Shown here: in pieces, positions 1 to 10,519 of the stretch
How positions within the stretch are numbered: the stretch's first letter is position 1
How the letters are laid out: each line of letters starts with the position of its first letter
Origin: Atriophallophorus winterbourni
Taxonomy: Eukaryota > Platyhelminthes > Trematoda > Plagiorchiida > Microphallidae
DNA length: 64,000 bases
Direction of reading: 5' to 3'
Assembly (NCBI GenBank): GCA_013407085.1
Contig: JACCGJ010011352.1
Coordinates: forward strand, 1 to 64,000
The notes under the pieces: generated by a model
The model's database searches: none
What the model saw: only the letters and a program-made list of their open reading frames with translations
What the model was told of the DNA's origin: nothing
Position numbers and translations under genes: made by a program

Positions 1-260
1 AAATCTACTATACCCGCTATGGCTACGTAGAATTCGCCTCAATCTTTTTCTTTTCGGAATCACCAAGTTAAGCTTAGGTCTACAATGCGCTTTGGAGAGT
101 GCAATTGATATTTTCGACGTAACCCGACGAGGCTTTTGGTTATTCCCCGTACATGCACTAAGTTTCGACGCAAATTGTTTTTAATTAGGTAAGTATGGCT
201 TTGGAATATTCTTCCCCTCTATGTTCGATCAGCGAAATTCTCAAAATAAACACCTTTATA
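1..260 (+). pseudogene. LINE 3'-terminal ORF fragment (CR1-like)
   Basis: In one plus frame the sequence reads like the end of a CR1-type ORF2: a block resembling NPTRLLVIPRTCTKFRRK, then a short stretch with LWN, the usual order at the end of these polyproteins. Stops interrupt it. A second, diverged copy of the same tail lies at 3,000-3,240. It is a fragment cut by the window edge, so its 5' extent is unknown. The family assignment rests on pattern only. Confidence 0.5.
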
Positions 261-369
261 GACAGCGTATTTTTGTCGTGGTATTCCTGGTTATAGAACA
301 TTTTATAACTATACTTTATATTAGCATACGCAAAGAATTGTTCACAATGTCCGAAAAACATGGGCTTAT

Positions 370-1130
370 GAGGTGTCATGCTGCCTACTGGCTAGACATG
401 CAGCAATAAATCCCTGGACATGTAGCACATTTGCCTCTCCTTATTGGGCCTCATTGAGCGTATTTTTACGACAAGTTTTCTTTTTTTAAATATAATTACC
501 ACCATGTACTAAATACAGTTCTACTTTAAACAAATTTATCTGAAAACCAAAACCAAAACTTCGTATTGTAAAAATAACGTTCTATTATTATCTACTTATA
601 AATCTGAGTAGTTTCAGGTTGTCTAGTGTCTAGACATGTTTAATCATAACCTGGGTCTTGTAGCACATTTACCTATGCTTATTATACCCCTTCATGCGTA
701 TGATAGACACGTTTAAGTTGAATATATTTATACTTATTTTTGTAATTCAGGTTTATATCCTAAACAAATTTATCTTAAAGGAACATAAGAAAATAATTTT
801 ATGATTATTTTTTTATAACTGTGCATTAGTGTCAGGGTGCCTAATGTCTAGCCATGTCACATTAAAGTTTGAGACTTGTATCACATTTGTCTATACTTAT
901 TGTCCATCATTTAGTTTATCATTGCTTTCCATGAGATACAAAGTAATAATTATCGTCATATTACAACTCCAATGTCTGTGGTAAACATATTTACCATACA
1001 AATTTCTAATCATCATAAAATGCTTCTAAACAGTGCATTAGTGTCGGGTTTTCTAGGACTCTTAACATCACTAAAGCTTGATTAACTATTCATAACTGTG
1101 CTTTACTGTTTTTAGCAAAATTTATCCTGA
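370..1130. repeat. Degenerate tandem repeat, about 200-230 bp unit, four copies
   Basis: A block containing 'gtctagacatg', then 'gtagcacatttgcct' and 'cttatt' recurs near 390, 610, 840 and 1,040 with many substitutions. Each copy is preceded by a 'gcattagtgtcagg'-like segment. It follows directly on the LINE 3' end at 1-260, so it may be a 3'-UTR-derived minisatellite. No coding potential is seen. Confidence 0.5.
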
Positions 1131-1790
1131 TGAACTGTCACCTTGCTGGCAAAGAAAAGATGTTTCTTTCTTTTCCATAAATCTACCTAAGAACTCGCAG
1201 TTTACCGTTTTCAAGATTTCGTTCGAACATAAATTCAAGGAGGTTTTAAAATGGCTTCTCTTCACAACCACGTTGACCGGTCAACTCGCATATGAGAACT
1301 TGACCAAACTTCAAACATTGACCTTGTCTTTCCAAATGAAGCAACACGGTTGAGTATATTCAATACCTGGCCCCATTACTTATCTTTGATTTTGTACGTA
1401 GTGTGAAACGAATGAGCAAATAGACAAACGTTTTAAGTAAAATACAATTTTAATGCTTAAATATTGGTCTCCAAAATGCACTCAATCAGGAGTCTGACTT
1501 CACGGAATCGGTTTTAGATAACAATACATTTCTGAATCATTTGAATTCAAATGTTGACGAAAATTCGGTTTTTATACCACAGAAGTGTACCGACAACTAC
1601 CAGTTTGTTATATGGATTAGAACTAAGGAATAATTAGCTATAAATTGAGAGTCTTGCGTAACTCTGTCGAATTTTGGTATTGAAGCATCTTGGATGTGAT
1701 TCTGTAAGATATGGAATCACGTAACGTCTCCTTTAGGAAAAGATTGCAAGCAGTTCTAATGGAACTTTCTTAAGTGAATGGGGAAGATAA
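1131..1790. other. No recognisable feature
   Basis: AT-rich, with no open frame of useful length and no repeat family I recognise. A few words near the right end lead into the LINE remnant that begins at about 1,797. Confidence 0.4.
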
Positions 1791-1796
1791 CTAAGA

Positions 1797-2905
1797 TTCT
1801 CTACAAAATAGTAAATTTGCGATCAAGAATCAAACTAGGACAATTCTCTGTGCAAACACCTAATGGATTTACTCACACTCCTTTAGCAACATCTTACTCA
1901 CTTGACTTCAATAATTAAGTGAAATGACTGTCAATGAATATATCGTTGTTACTGAAACTTTGTCAATGAAATGAAAGGATGTCCCCTAGCGAAAAATTTC
2001 CCCGACATATATCTCAGGGTTCGCCTTGCTTTGACTGCTCCTCTAACGCGCTTATTTAATCTCAGCCCACATGAAAGAAAAATACCACCGCGCTGAATAG
2101 CAGTGATGACAAATACTATTTATAAAGGTGGTAGCCGTTTAAACACAGCAAACTATAGACCGGTAACACTACTTCTTGTGATTTCTAAATAGATGGAACA
2201 TATTGTGACTGTGCCCATAAGAGAACAGTTTGAAAACCAAAATGTTTCGACTACAGCACATGTAGAACTCGTTTCTGTTCATTTAACATTCTTACAACGT
2301 TCGAGGATTTTACCAAGGCACTTGAGGAACATAGGACTGCAGATGCTGGCTAAATTGACATTTCTAAAGCTTTGGATGGAGTCAACCATGACATTGGATA
2401 AAAAATTTCGAAGCCTATGCAATAACAGGATTGTTGCTGTATTGGTTGAAGGACTATCTTTTTGATAGACACGTTCAAGTTCGCGTTGGCAAAATATGCC
2501 CTGAAAGAATAGACATGACAAATGAAGTTCCGCTTGGACCTCTTCTATTCTTGGTGTATATGAACGAAAAAGTAGAGGATATTCTATGTAACTTGATACT
2601 GTTTGCAAATGTGTCAGGTCTGCTAACGACTATATGGCATTTAAGCGGGAACTGTGGAACTTATTTCGTTTTTCCTAGTCAAACGAGTTACCATTTAACC
2701 ATGCGAAATGTAAAATGCTGCAGATTGGAAAATCTTTGCACCAGATGTATCCGCTTTGCAGGCAAGTACTCGTCTGGACCACCGTAGAAAAAGATCTTGG
2801 CTGTCGTTTAACTGTAAGCGTGAATATCATTACCAGACAGTGTACAATATCGCCTGCCGTTTCTGGAGTCTTCTAAGGAGTATATTCAGGTTATTCTCTC
2901 CTGCA
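1797..2905 (+). pseudogene. CR1-like LINE reverse transcriptase remnant (family A)
   Basis: Collinear with the much better copy at 52,625-54,480: the segment before the RT ('tctctacaaaatagtaaat'), the palm start (GGSR... NYRPVTLL equivalent near 2,125-2,170) and the later palm ([11 protein letters not shown] near 2,535-2,570). The catalytic FADD region reads LFANVSG, so the catalytic aspartates are lost. There are several frameshifts and an internal deletion relative to the 53-kb copy. It is dead as an element. Confidence 0.8.
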
Positions 2906-2999
2906 AACTTACCAGGCTAATTATTATTATATATGTATTTCCTGTTATCTTATATTCCGTCAAATCGTGAGCACCATGGCACCATGGCCATTCCAACCC

Positions 3000-3240
3000 A
3001 TTGTCTTATCTTGAAAGGCGCTATTTATTGTGTGTCGAACGCAGAATTCGTCTGAATGTGCTTTGTTTTCTTTAGACTCATTATCGTGAAGCGGATTAAG
3101 TTTCGGTCTGGCATGTGCTATCACGATTATACTCGATATGATCTGCGCAATCGAACAAGGCTATTGAATATCCTTCTAGTCTCGTACTCAAGTTTGACGT
3201 AACTTTTTCTTAATTTGATATTCACAACTTTGGAATAATA
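3000..3240 (+). pseudogene. LINE 3'-terminal fragment inserted in family A remnant
   Basis: Resembles 1-260: 'gcagaattcgtctgaatgtgc', later a block reading NRTRLLNILLVSYSS in one frame, and an end at 'tttggaataata'. It lies between the two parts of a family A LINE (1,797-2,905 and 3,385-3,905) and so looks like a nested insertion ending in the AAT microsatellite that follows. Confidence 0.5.
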
Positions 3241-3297
3241 ATATTAATAATAATAATATTAATAATAATAAATGTTATTATTATTATTACATAGAAC
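3230..3297. repeat. (AAT)n / (ATT)n microsatellite
   Basis: Imperfect run of aat/aata trinucleotides changing to 'ttattattatta'. It sits at the 3' end of the LINE fragment that precedes it. Confidence 0.85.
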
Positions 3298-3384
3298 TAA
3301 TTCTCAAGATATATCATCGTGTGACAAATTTGATCTCCCGCTAGAGATGTTGTTAGCCCTTTCCGGTCGATGTCGACCGATAGA

Positions 3385-3905
3385 GATATGTTCCTTTTAA
3401 AGAGCGAATGATAAACCCAAATCTACACGATTTTACCCAACGACGAATACGCAGTGATCTGTTTTCGTTCAAAATATTTCATATTAAAAACCATCCCCTC
3501 AAATATTTGCTAAAGCCCAATGGCATTACTCGAATACGAAATCGCTGAAAGGCATTTTCGATTGGATATTAGTCGAAATGTTTTTTAGTAAGAATTTGTT
3601 TCACTTGGAATATTTTGCCTGAAGAAGTCACACCTCGGAATGTGTTGCTAGTTTTCGATTCTAAACTAGATGAGTATATGACGAACCATGAGGTATGTGA
3701 CTGTCCATATTGATCTTCGAGAGATTTTATAATTGTTCTCCATATACATGTCATCCTATGGTGATTGTTAAGCTTGCTGCTTTCTCCAGCATAAAACGTT
3801 CTAAGTTCGGATTTTCGAGTTCGCCAGTGACGTTTGATGTCAGCACTCAACAAAACGGATTAAATGCAATCGGAGGTCTGATCTCATCACCAATTCACTG
3901 AAAAT
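3385..3905 (+). pseudogene. 3' end of family A CR1-like LINE
   Basis: Matches 54,040-54,480 nearly base for base in blocks: 'gattttacccaacgacg', 'ttgctaaagcccaatg', 'agaatttgtttcacttgga', 'gacgaaccatg', then the 3' UTR with 'catcctatgg'. Frameshifts and a 'tttttta' stop disrupt the ORF. It is probably the continuation of the copy at 1,797-2,905 after an insertion. Confidence 0.8.
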
Positions 3906-4527
3906 CTGGATAGTTAATCCATCTATCCAATACTATACCTCTACGTCGGTGGCAAATAAACCTAAACTCAATGAACACCGTCCTTCAGTTTCCTATTTCG
4001 CAATACCCACTGATTAATTTGAAACAATTTTACCGTTAATAACAAGGCGGTTTACACATTGTCTACGGCATAACAATATAATTCTTCGCTTTATTTTCTC
4101 CGTACATTTTTTCTCATCATCTTGCAATCTTCAGTTTCTCTCGTTTGAATACTCGATCTAAATAAAGTTTCATTATAATAAATATTTAGGAATATTTTCC
4201 TAACAATGTTGTCTAGAATTTCAAATTTTCAATGAAGAACACGTCTGCATTTGAATGTACTCCCATTCATTTTATCCCGTTATTTTAGTGTGAACATTTT
4301 GAAAACATGTTAATGTATTTCATGCCTTGGCTCACCAATAATAAACTAGTATTATGAATATCTATCTAGTGTAACAGAGAAGATTTATATCATAGGTTTG
4401 TGGTCAGTCAGAACAGGTAAATTGCGGCATTCTAGGAAATAGCAAAAATAGCAAAAAGCTTTGTATATAGCTAACAAATCCCGACCAAATGTGTGGTAAC
4501 ATGTCTATGCACGTTGAAAACGAAGAA
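3906..4527. other. No recognisable feature
   Basis: AT-rich intergenic sequence. I see no open frame, repeat or structured element that I can support. Confidence 0.4.
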
Positions 4528-4571
4528 AGAAGAAGAAGAAGAAGAAGAAGAAGAAGAAGAAAGAAGAAGAA
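4528..4571. repeat. (GAA)n microsatellite
   Basis: Nearly perfect gaa repeats with two one-base interruptions. Confidence 0.95.
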
Positions 4572-4849
4572 TGACTTTATTCGTGTTCACGAATGCAATC
4601 GCTTCAAAATTACTTTACCTTATGACAGGACTGACTGCTGCTTAAGGTGAATTAGAGGCAAGTGAAGTAAAGCAACACGATTCCGGAGAAGTAAGATAAT
4701 GTAGATGCTTCATTCAATGCAATCACTAATTGTTGAAACGATTCTACAGCATCAGCATTTATTTTAAATTGACGCACATTTCCAGGTAACAAATTGGTCA
4801 TTGGTTGAGATATGTTAACACAAATCTAGACGCATCTTTTGAAATAATT

Positions 4850-5480
4850 GACTAAAACAAGGAATTGATGATCTATCGGAGGGTGGCGGGACATGGATAG
4901 TCATTAATTGATCATAATTTATTGGGCCAAAATCGAACACCATCTCCGTCAACATGATGTCCTAAACTTCCGAGTAAAGCGTCACCAAAAAGGCATTTCC
5001 CGGGTTAAATGAATGAGTGAAACGCAAATGTTCTGCATCTTTTGCTCGGATGAACTAGCAATGAGGAAATCATCAATATATACATCAACAAAAGTTGATC
5101 CCAGAAAATGTTGTCCATTTATCTCCAGAAGCTTTTAGTAGCGTTGCCTAAAACGAGGGCATGTTTAAAAATTAGAAAAGACCAGAAGGTATGGTGATTT
5201 CTGTTTCCGGTTTATCTTCCTCTTGGACGTGTATTTAATTATAAGCATGCAGTAGAAAAATTACCCTCTTTCCAACCAAGGAATGTGCGAAGGCGAATAA
5301 GGAACCAATCGGAAATAGTAACTCTGTTAATATCATGGTAATCTCCACAGAGACGCAAAGCGTCTGGTTTAGTGTGCTTCCCTTTGTAAACGGGGCTAGT
5401 TTAGTGCGATCTAAATGGCCACAAGTTTCAGAGTTGAAGCATGTGTTAAAACGTATGCTTTGCTACTTTTATATACTTCG
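4850..5480 (-). pseudogene. Ty3/gypsy reverse transcriptase remnant
   Basis: Read on the minus strand from 5,480 downward, the frames give in order the landmarks of a Ty3/gypsy RT: a GDYHDINRVTIS block (family GDYRxLNxxTxPD), FSTA (family FSTLDL), an ITIPSGLF block (family TPFGLFEF), a degenerate CIYxxF where the catalytic YIDDL box should be, and AEHLRFTH (family EHLxHL). Stops and frameshifts break every part, and the catalytic box is destroyed. The protease/gag-like material at 5,600-6,350 follows in the order expected for a minus-strand element. Confidence 0.75.
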
Positions 5481-5599
5481 GGGACGAAAGACAGTGTCAT
5501 TTAAACACTGAACAGCCACGGGTTAGAATGTGTTATTTGACCTCATGTTTAACAGTTGTAGATTGCGAGCATGGTTTGAAAAATATTCAAGGAATTCCG

Positions 5600-6350
5600 C
5601 TAGTAAGTCAGTAAACGCTGAAGTGATGTCAGAGGCAAGTACTAGAATGATTCGGATGGGGAATCACATAATTTACCGAATAAATTAAAAAAAATTAAAT
5701 TGACCATAAGATTACGTCTGGCTATATTGACTGAAAGATAAAAATGAAAGTAAATTGTTGCCAGAATTAGTAGTTACACATCCGCTAGCGCGAAAATCCT
5801 TTGAGAGTCACGTTTTATATCTGATTTGATCGAATGTGATTTTCGACATTTGCACGATGTTTACAATCTGTAACATTATTCGAGAACATTTATTGCGTTT
5901 CATGTTAGATGATGTGACGACGATAATAACCGCACTAGTGTCGCTGGGGAAAAGCATTTTCATGGCTTCGTCGGTAACGTATAAAAGACGAATGTTAGTG
6001 CTGCTATGAAGAGCAGTCTTGTCTGCAGCCTCGTCTCGTGGTATTGCTAGCATGTTCGCATGCTATGTTGGACGTATGTGAGGTAGATTATTACCAAAAT
6101 TGGTACGAGATTGTGAGATGTTCTTCACTAACACGGATAATTTATGGAACATCAGATTTAACTGTTCGAAATCCAGTGGTGTGGGTGTGCTAGAATAATT
6201 GACAGTTGTGTGATTTACGTGAGATAGTGTAGCATCGTGAGAAATGACGTGATGTTTGTCTGCAATGCGAGCTAAGTGTGGAGACTGGTGTTCTTGTCTA
6301 CTATGGCTAATACTATACGAACGTCTGCAGTCTGACTCTGCTGCCATAAA
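5600..6350 (-). pseudogene. Ty3/gypsy gag-protease region remnant
   Basis: Minus-strand frames at 6,053-5,808 include RLLYVTDEAMKMLF, followed by DTSAV in the place of the protease DTGAEVSV motif. The 94-codon frame at 6,347-6,063 is Ser/His/Thr-rich, like a gag tail. The order gag, protease, RT runs 5' to 3' on the minus strand and agrees with the RT at 4,850-5,480. No zinc knuckle can be shown. LTRs were not located. Confidence 0.5.
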
Positions 6351-6752
6351 TCTTGGATGATTTTGCCATCAACTTGTTTCTCTCTTTGAAATAAAGCATG
6401 TATTATAAGTGAGGCGACGGAGTGTGATCACCAATTTCAACACCGGGAAAAATCTTCTACAGGCTATGATCATAAGTACACGAGTTACGTAATATAAAGC
6501 CATAGTTTAGTGAATCGTATGTATTATCAGCAAGGAGGTTATATATTAAATCAGTAACCTCCTTGAGAATGACGGTGACAACCATTTAAAAACACGATGA
6601 TACTGAGATCGTTGAGATTTCACGGGGTAGAACTCGAACAATGCTTCGATTTGTGCCAACGAAATGCGAGGGTCAAACATATCAGAAAAGTGGATGCTAA
6701 AGTTTTTTTTACATCATCTTAAGTATATCTGCGATTCGTGCATGAGCAAATG
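6351..6752. other. No recognisable feature
   Basis: Possibly more decayed gag sequence of the neighbouring gypsy element, but no motif supports this. The right end resembles the unit boundary of the SINE array that begins at about 6,753. Confidence 0.3.
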
Positions 6753-6763
6753 ATGGTGGACTA

Positions 6764-6817
6764 TCGCTCAGGCCGTAAGGCATGAGAATACAATGGTGAA
6801 GTTCTGGGTTCGAATCC
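6764..6817 (+). promoter_or_regulatory. Internal Pol III promoter (A and B boxes) of SINE unit 1
   Basis: The A-box-like TCGCTCAGGCCG starts at 6,764, and a perfect B box GGTTCGAATCC lies at 6,807-6,817; the start-to-start spacing of 43 bp is normal for tRNA-derived promoters. Unit 2 has TAGCTCAGGCCG and GGTGCGAATCC (7,232-7,242), and unit 3 has GGTGCGAATCC (7,657-7,667), so only unit 1 keeps the consensus B box. Confidence 0.75.
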
Positions 6818-6828
6818 AACTCAAGACA

Positions 6829-6883
6829 GGATATACACTGCTGATGAGCTCGATTAAGAGCGAAACCCGAGTCCAGTGGTTCC
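6829..6883 (+). ncRNA. Hammerhead ribozyme, unit 1 of SINE array
   Basis: Core CTGATGA 6,841-6,847, stem II GCTC/GAGC with loop, core GAAA 6,862-6,865, and cleavage position C6,873. Stem I is CACTG (6,836-6,840) with CAGTG (6,874-6,878), extended by GGA/TCC across an internal loop, as in natural hammerheads. The stem III sequence ACCCGAGT has one mismatch in its self-complementary palindrome, so this copy may be weaker than units 2 and 3. Confidence 0.82.
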
Positions 6884-7253
6884 AATGTGGACCGTCGTGA
6901 AAAACTTTGTGAATATTTCGAAGGATTTGATACTGATGAGTAGTTGCCATAACATAATGAACCAACTTACCAAACACTCTAAAACAACAATGCGCGTCAC
7001 ATTTATTCGGTGTAAGCCTACACTTTATCTGATGGTAAGTCCTGAAGAGGAGATCAGATCGGTTGGACGACCACAATAAACGTTGCTGTCTCCTTTTCGA
7101 CTGGTCGGGCATATGACGCTACTCAAATGTGCCAGCCTGGAGAAGCATTCATGAAGGCATAATCGCGATCGGTCAAATGGTGGACGATAGCTCAGGCCGT
7201 AAGTCATGAGTCTATAATGGTGAAGTTACAGGGTGCGAATCCGACCCGAGACA

Positions 7254-7308
7254 GGATATACACTGCTGATGAGCTCAAATAAGAGCGAAACTCGAGTCCA
7301 GTGCTTCC
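7254..7308 (+). ncRNA. Hammerhead ribozyme, unit 2 of SINE array (all core bases intact)
   Basis: CTGATGA 7,266-7,272, stem II GCTC (7,273-7,276) / GAGC (7,283-7,286) with loop AAATAA, GAAA 7,287-7,290, and predicted cleavage after C7,298. Stem I CACTG/CAGTG is capped by GGA/TCC across a TATA-containing internal loop. Stem III is the perfect palindrome ACTCGAGT with no loop. In a single molecule this cannot form a stable hairpin, but it can pair between two cores, the dimeric mode known for several animal hammerheads. Confidence 0.9.
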
Positions 7309-7678
7309 AATTTGGACCGTCATGATAAACTTTGTGATTATTTCGAAGGATTTGATACTGATGAGTAGTCGCCAAAACATAATGAACCAACTCACCAAAC
7401 ACTCTAAAACAACAATGCCCGTCACATTTATTCGGTGTTAGCCTACACTGAATCTGATGGTAAGACCTGAAAAGGAGATCAGATCGGTTGGACAACCACA
7501 ACAGACGTTGCTGTCTCCTTTTCGACTGGCCGGGCATATGACGCTACTCAAATGTGCCAGTCTGGAGAAACATTCATGAAGGCTTAATCGCGATCGGTCA
7601 AATGGAGGACGGTCGCTCAGGCCGTAAGGTAAGAGACTATAATGGTGAACTTACTGGGTGCGAATCCCACCCGAGACA

Positions 7679-7733
7679 GGATATGCACTGCTGATGAGCT
7701 CTAATAAGAGCGAAACTCGAGTCCAGTGCTTCC
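7679..7733 (+). ncRNA. Hammerhead ribozyme, unit 3 of SINE array (all core bases intact)
   Basis: Same architecture: CTGATGA 7,691-7,697, GCTC / TAATAA / GAGC, GAAA 7,712-7,715, palindromic stem III ACTCGAGT, cleavage after C7,723, and stem I CACTG/CAGTG with the outer GGA/TCC. The unit is truncated downstream of the ribozyme. Confidence 0.9.
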
Positions 7734-7884
7734 AATTTGGACCGTCATGATAAACTTTGTGAATATTTCGAAGCCCTTTGTACTAATGAGTAGTCGTCAA
7801 ATATTAAAAAAAGTTTGCTGTATTATCAATTCCTGATGGAAAAAATGCGGAATTTGTAAAACAGATTCTCGTTTGCATATCCAT

Positions 7885-7960
7885 CACGCTCTTTCACGCA
7901 CACCACGGCCGTTCTCGTGATGTTCGTACCAAAAGGTGTCAGTGCTTCAATCTTAGAAAA
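7885..7960 (-). ncRNA. Decayed PLE-type hammerhead ribozyme
   Basis: Minus-strand reading gives GGTACGAACATCACGAGAAC followed by GGCCGTGGTGTG. This aligns with the better minus copy at 48,960-49,010 (CTGATGAATACGAACAGCAC, GAAACCGGTCGT), but CTGATGA is lost and GAAACCGGTC has become GAGAACGGCC. It is inactive by inspection and is probably the terminal repeat of a dead Penelope-like element. Confidence 0.5.
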
Positions 7961-9135
7961 GGGTATCAGCGAGGCTTATCTGATCTAAAATGGAAAATTG
8001 GAATGAAAATTATGCAGGAAAGAAGCCTATTATATGGCGCAGGTGAAGTAGTTTGATGTGATTGCATTGGTGAAGCATGGTTGTAATTGGATGAAAATTT
8101 ACCGGCATAGGTTTGGTTTGATCTACATGCTGAAAGGTTTCTCGACGATCTTATGATGAACAGCACAAACACAGGAAAGCGTGGCTAAAAGATGGTCAAT
8201 ATAAATGCCGTCTTGCTTAGAACGAGTTTACACAGATGGTGTTATATATTTTGTTGACGTAATGTCAAACATTCTTCCAATGTGCTGTCTGGTGTAAAAT
8301 TTCCGAGCTAGTATACTTCACAGATCCACGATCTGTTCTATGATATCAGAGGTCAGACGTCGTTATTTCAAACAATCATTAGAGAAGAAAGTTATTTGAA
8401 ATCGCAAATGTTTAAAAACGAATTATTGAAACCGCTGGGCGTTAAAAAGCAGTAAGCAAAAGAATGAAAACAGAGATCAATTATCTAAGTTACCGAACTT
8501 CTAAAATATGTGATGAATTTTTCGCAAATTTTAGTTATCGATAATAGTTGCTAGATCATTATCAAACTTGATTAGCACCGTGGCTGGAAAACAAAATGAA
8601 GAATAAAGAAAATGGCTCTATCAAAATAATGTATCGTGTATTGGTTTTGAGCATTCACTATAGTGCTATCGAATGAACTCTTCATAAACCAGGGTAAGTA
8701 AATTTCCCTATTACAATTTTGTATCACAACTTCGTCTACAAGATGCAGAATGCGCTAAAATGTTGGACGATTCGCTTATCACAATTCCCTTACGAAGTAA
8801 TGAACACAAAATTTGCCACCACAGGAAAAGACAAAGCACGAATGTTTAAAATTATATTAACCGCTAATATATATATATTTACAAGCGTTAAATCGAATGA
8901 AGCATTCAATGCCAAAAAAGTAATAACCGTACAAGGTCAAAACGTTTATTTACAATTGAGAAAGATACAAAATTGAAGTGGATCACTACAATACTACGCC
9001 CACCAGATCGTTAGTTAGGCTTGAAGAAATGATAAAAAATGCTCAAAATGTTTATGAGTTCACATAGTCAACAGGACGTTTGGACGAATGCACATGTTTA
9101 CCGGTTTGAGTTTGAACGGCGCTTGAAGGGACTTG
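7961..9135. other. No recognisable gene; AT-rich
   Basis: An open frame of 85 codons at 8,719-8,976 (+) has no recognisable domain and skewed low-complexity composition. I do not call it a gene. No repeat family could be assigned. Confidence 0.35.
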
Positions 9136-9139
9136 AGGA

Positions 9140-9500
9140 TTAGAATGAACGCATGGGAGTGGGCACATGAGGGTTATATGGCGGTTGTGATTGACGGGTA
9201 TTGACGATTGATGGAGTTGACGGCTTAAGCTCAGCGAAAGCTGGTTTTAGATGATCAATAGAAACCGTGTCACGTCGACAAATAATATCCAAAACAAAGT
9301 ACTTGGAGTAAGCCCTCAATAACTCTGTGTGGTCCATGATAGAATGGTTAAAGTTAACTGAGAGACACGGTCAGTTGTAATGATAGATGGTGTGCCAAAA
9401 TTGGCAATCCAGCTTAGTGAGAATAGTAGTGGCGGAAACATTTAAAGAAAAAATCGTGGATAGTTGGCACCGGGAAACTGTTTGACACCGTTCATTTGTT
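9140..9500 (-). pseudogene. Ty3/gypsy integrase remnant (core end and C-terminus)
   Basis: Minus-strand frames contain RRDTVSIDHLKPAF (9,270-9,220 area), the characteristic end of gypsy integrases (family DTVSIDRLKPA). Upstream, a core fragment with TILTKLDCQF matches the segment before the TDRGxQF catalytic region. The latter is present only as a frameshifted relic. It is a fragment of a minus-strand element; the protease-like piece at 9,640-9,800 lies just upstream of it, so the RT is deleted. Confidence 0.7.
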
Positions 9501-9634
9501 GAGAACGCGGAAGTCACCTGATGGACTCCTGTCATCTGATGTCTTTATGAGAGCGATATGTAGTGGTGACGACCAGGAGCTGAAGAAATGGCGAATGATT
9601 TAAAGCTATAAAATATGTTTTGAAATACTGAATG

Positions 9635-9850
9635 TATGAGTTAGACGCTCATTTCAGCGCCAGTATCGACCAAGGAGCTAAGAACACTTGATTTGTCTTC
9701 AACGTAGAACAGGTGACTGGGCTTTGGTGGGCCGGCTACAGTCGTCGTTAATGGCTGGCTCGAAACTATGACGGATTTTGAGCAACATTGCACGGGCAAT
9801 TGCACTTGGAGTCGTTTTCGATATCTTATGTGGTACCAATATATGCGCAC
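9635..9850 (-). pseudogene. Ty3/gypsy aspartic protease fragment
   Basis: A 69-codon open frame ends with SLVDTGAEMSV, the retroviral-type aspartic protease active site (DTGA) in its usual context, preceded by HLFYVEDKSS, typical of gypsy gag-protease junctions. The frame stops right after the active site, and integrase sequence follows about 140 bp later, so about 2 kb of pol is missing. Confidence 0.75.
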
Positions 9851-9999
9851 AAGTCTCGCAGATCTAGAGTTAGATTTAGAGCGGGATCGGTTTGCGAGCT
9901 TTCGACAAACGTGAATTTCTCACTTGTTTTTTTCAATTATGTTCTATAAAATTGCTAGATGCTGGGTGCAGAGGCTCCCTTGATTTGGTCCATATTCTT

Positions 10000-10510
10000 A
10001 AAGTCAATCATATTATCCGTGGATTCAAAGTAATTCAAAGTTTTAATTGTCTAAAAAGCAAATACTTTACAGTAACCACAGATTAAATATATAGAGAATG
10101 CATAAAAACAACACAAATGTTTTATCCATATGGAAAGTCAGCATGTGTATTCAGGTGCAAGGTTGGATTTGGTCAACATATACATGCCAAGTTCAGCCTT
10201 GAACATGTTCAGGCTTGCTGCGCAAATGATATGTGGGGGCAGAGAGTTCCATGTACAAAAAACTCTGACAGCAAAGAAAAATCTTCGACAATTTGATCTG
10301 GAGTGTGGAATAATTATATTGTAGCCCTGCGATCTGCTACCACGTGCTTCTTGCCGATGAAACAGATGTTCAAGTGGGTGATCCACTGTATGAAGAATGT
10401 TGAACAGCAGGATCAAGTCACTCCTGTCACGACGGTAAGAAAAGTCAAAGAGGTTTAGAGTTGCAATCCGCTCCTCGTATGGCCTGTTGTATAGCGTGGT
10501 CACCAGTTTT
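10000..10510 (-). pseudogene. CR1-like LINE 3' end (family D)
   Basis: A 121-codon minus frame (10,503-10,138) has the typical end of a CR1-like ORF2: YEERIATLNLFDFSYRR, DLILLFNILH, a VRVFCTWNSLP block, then a stop. Its 3' UTR ends near 10,018-10,035 in the short terminal repeat seen on plus as 'gattcaaagtaattcaaag'. The 5' side is truncated, as is usual for LINE insertions. The same 3' tail occurs alone at 11,380-11,520. Confidence 0.8.
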
Positions 10511-10519
10511 GTAGCTAGC

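Larger units (their letters stand above)
6753..7800 (+). repeat. Sm-alpha-like SINE/retrozyme tandem array, about 425 bp unit
   Basis: Two full units and one truncated unit in direct tandem. The ribozyme core CTGATGA recurs at 6,841, 7,266 and 7,691, a period of 425 bp. Each unit holds a tRNA-type Pol III A box (TCGCTCAGGCCG / TAGCTCAGGCCG) and B box (GGTTCGAATCC in unit 1), then a hammerhead ribozyme, then about 300 bp of body with 'tttattcggtgt' and 'ctccttttcgact'. This is the layout of the schistosome Sm-alpha satellite, whose transcripts self-cleave into unit-length RNAs. The third unit stops at about 7,800 in an 'aaatattaaaaaaag' sequence. Units differ at scattered positions, so the array is not freshly amplified. 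Confidence 0.88.

Noticed and set aside
3355..3385. 'ccggtcgatgtcgaccgat' as a ribozyme relic
   Set aside because: It is a simple palindrome without either hammerhead core box.
8719..8976. 85-codon plus frame as a gene
   Set aside because: No domain, no splice or promoter context, and low-complexity composition.
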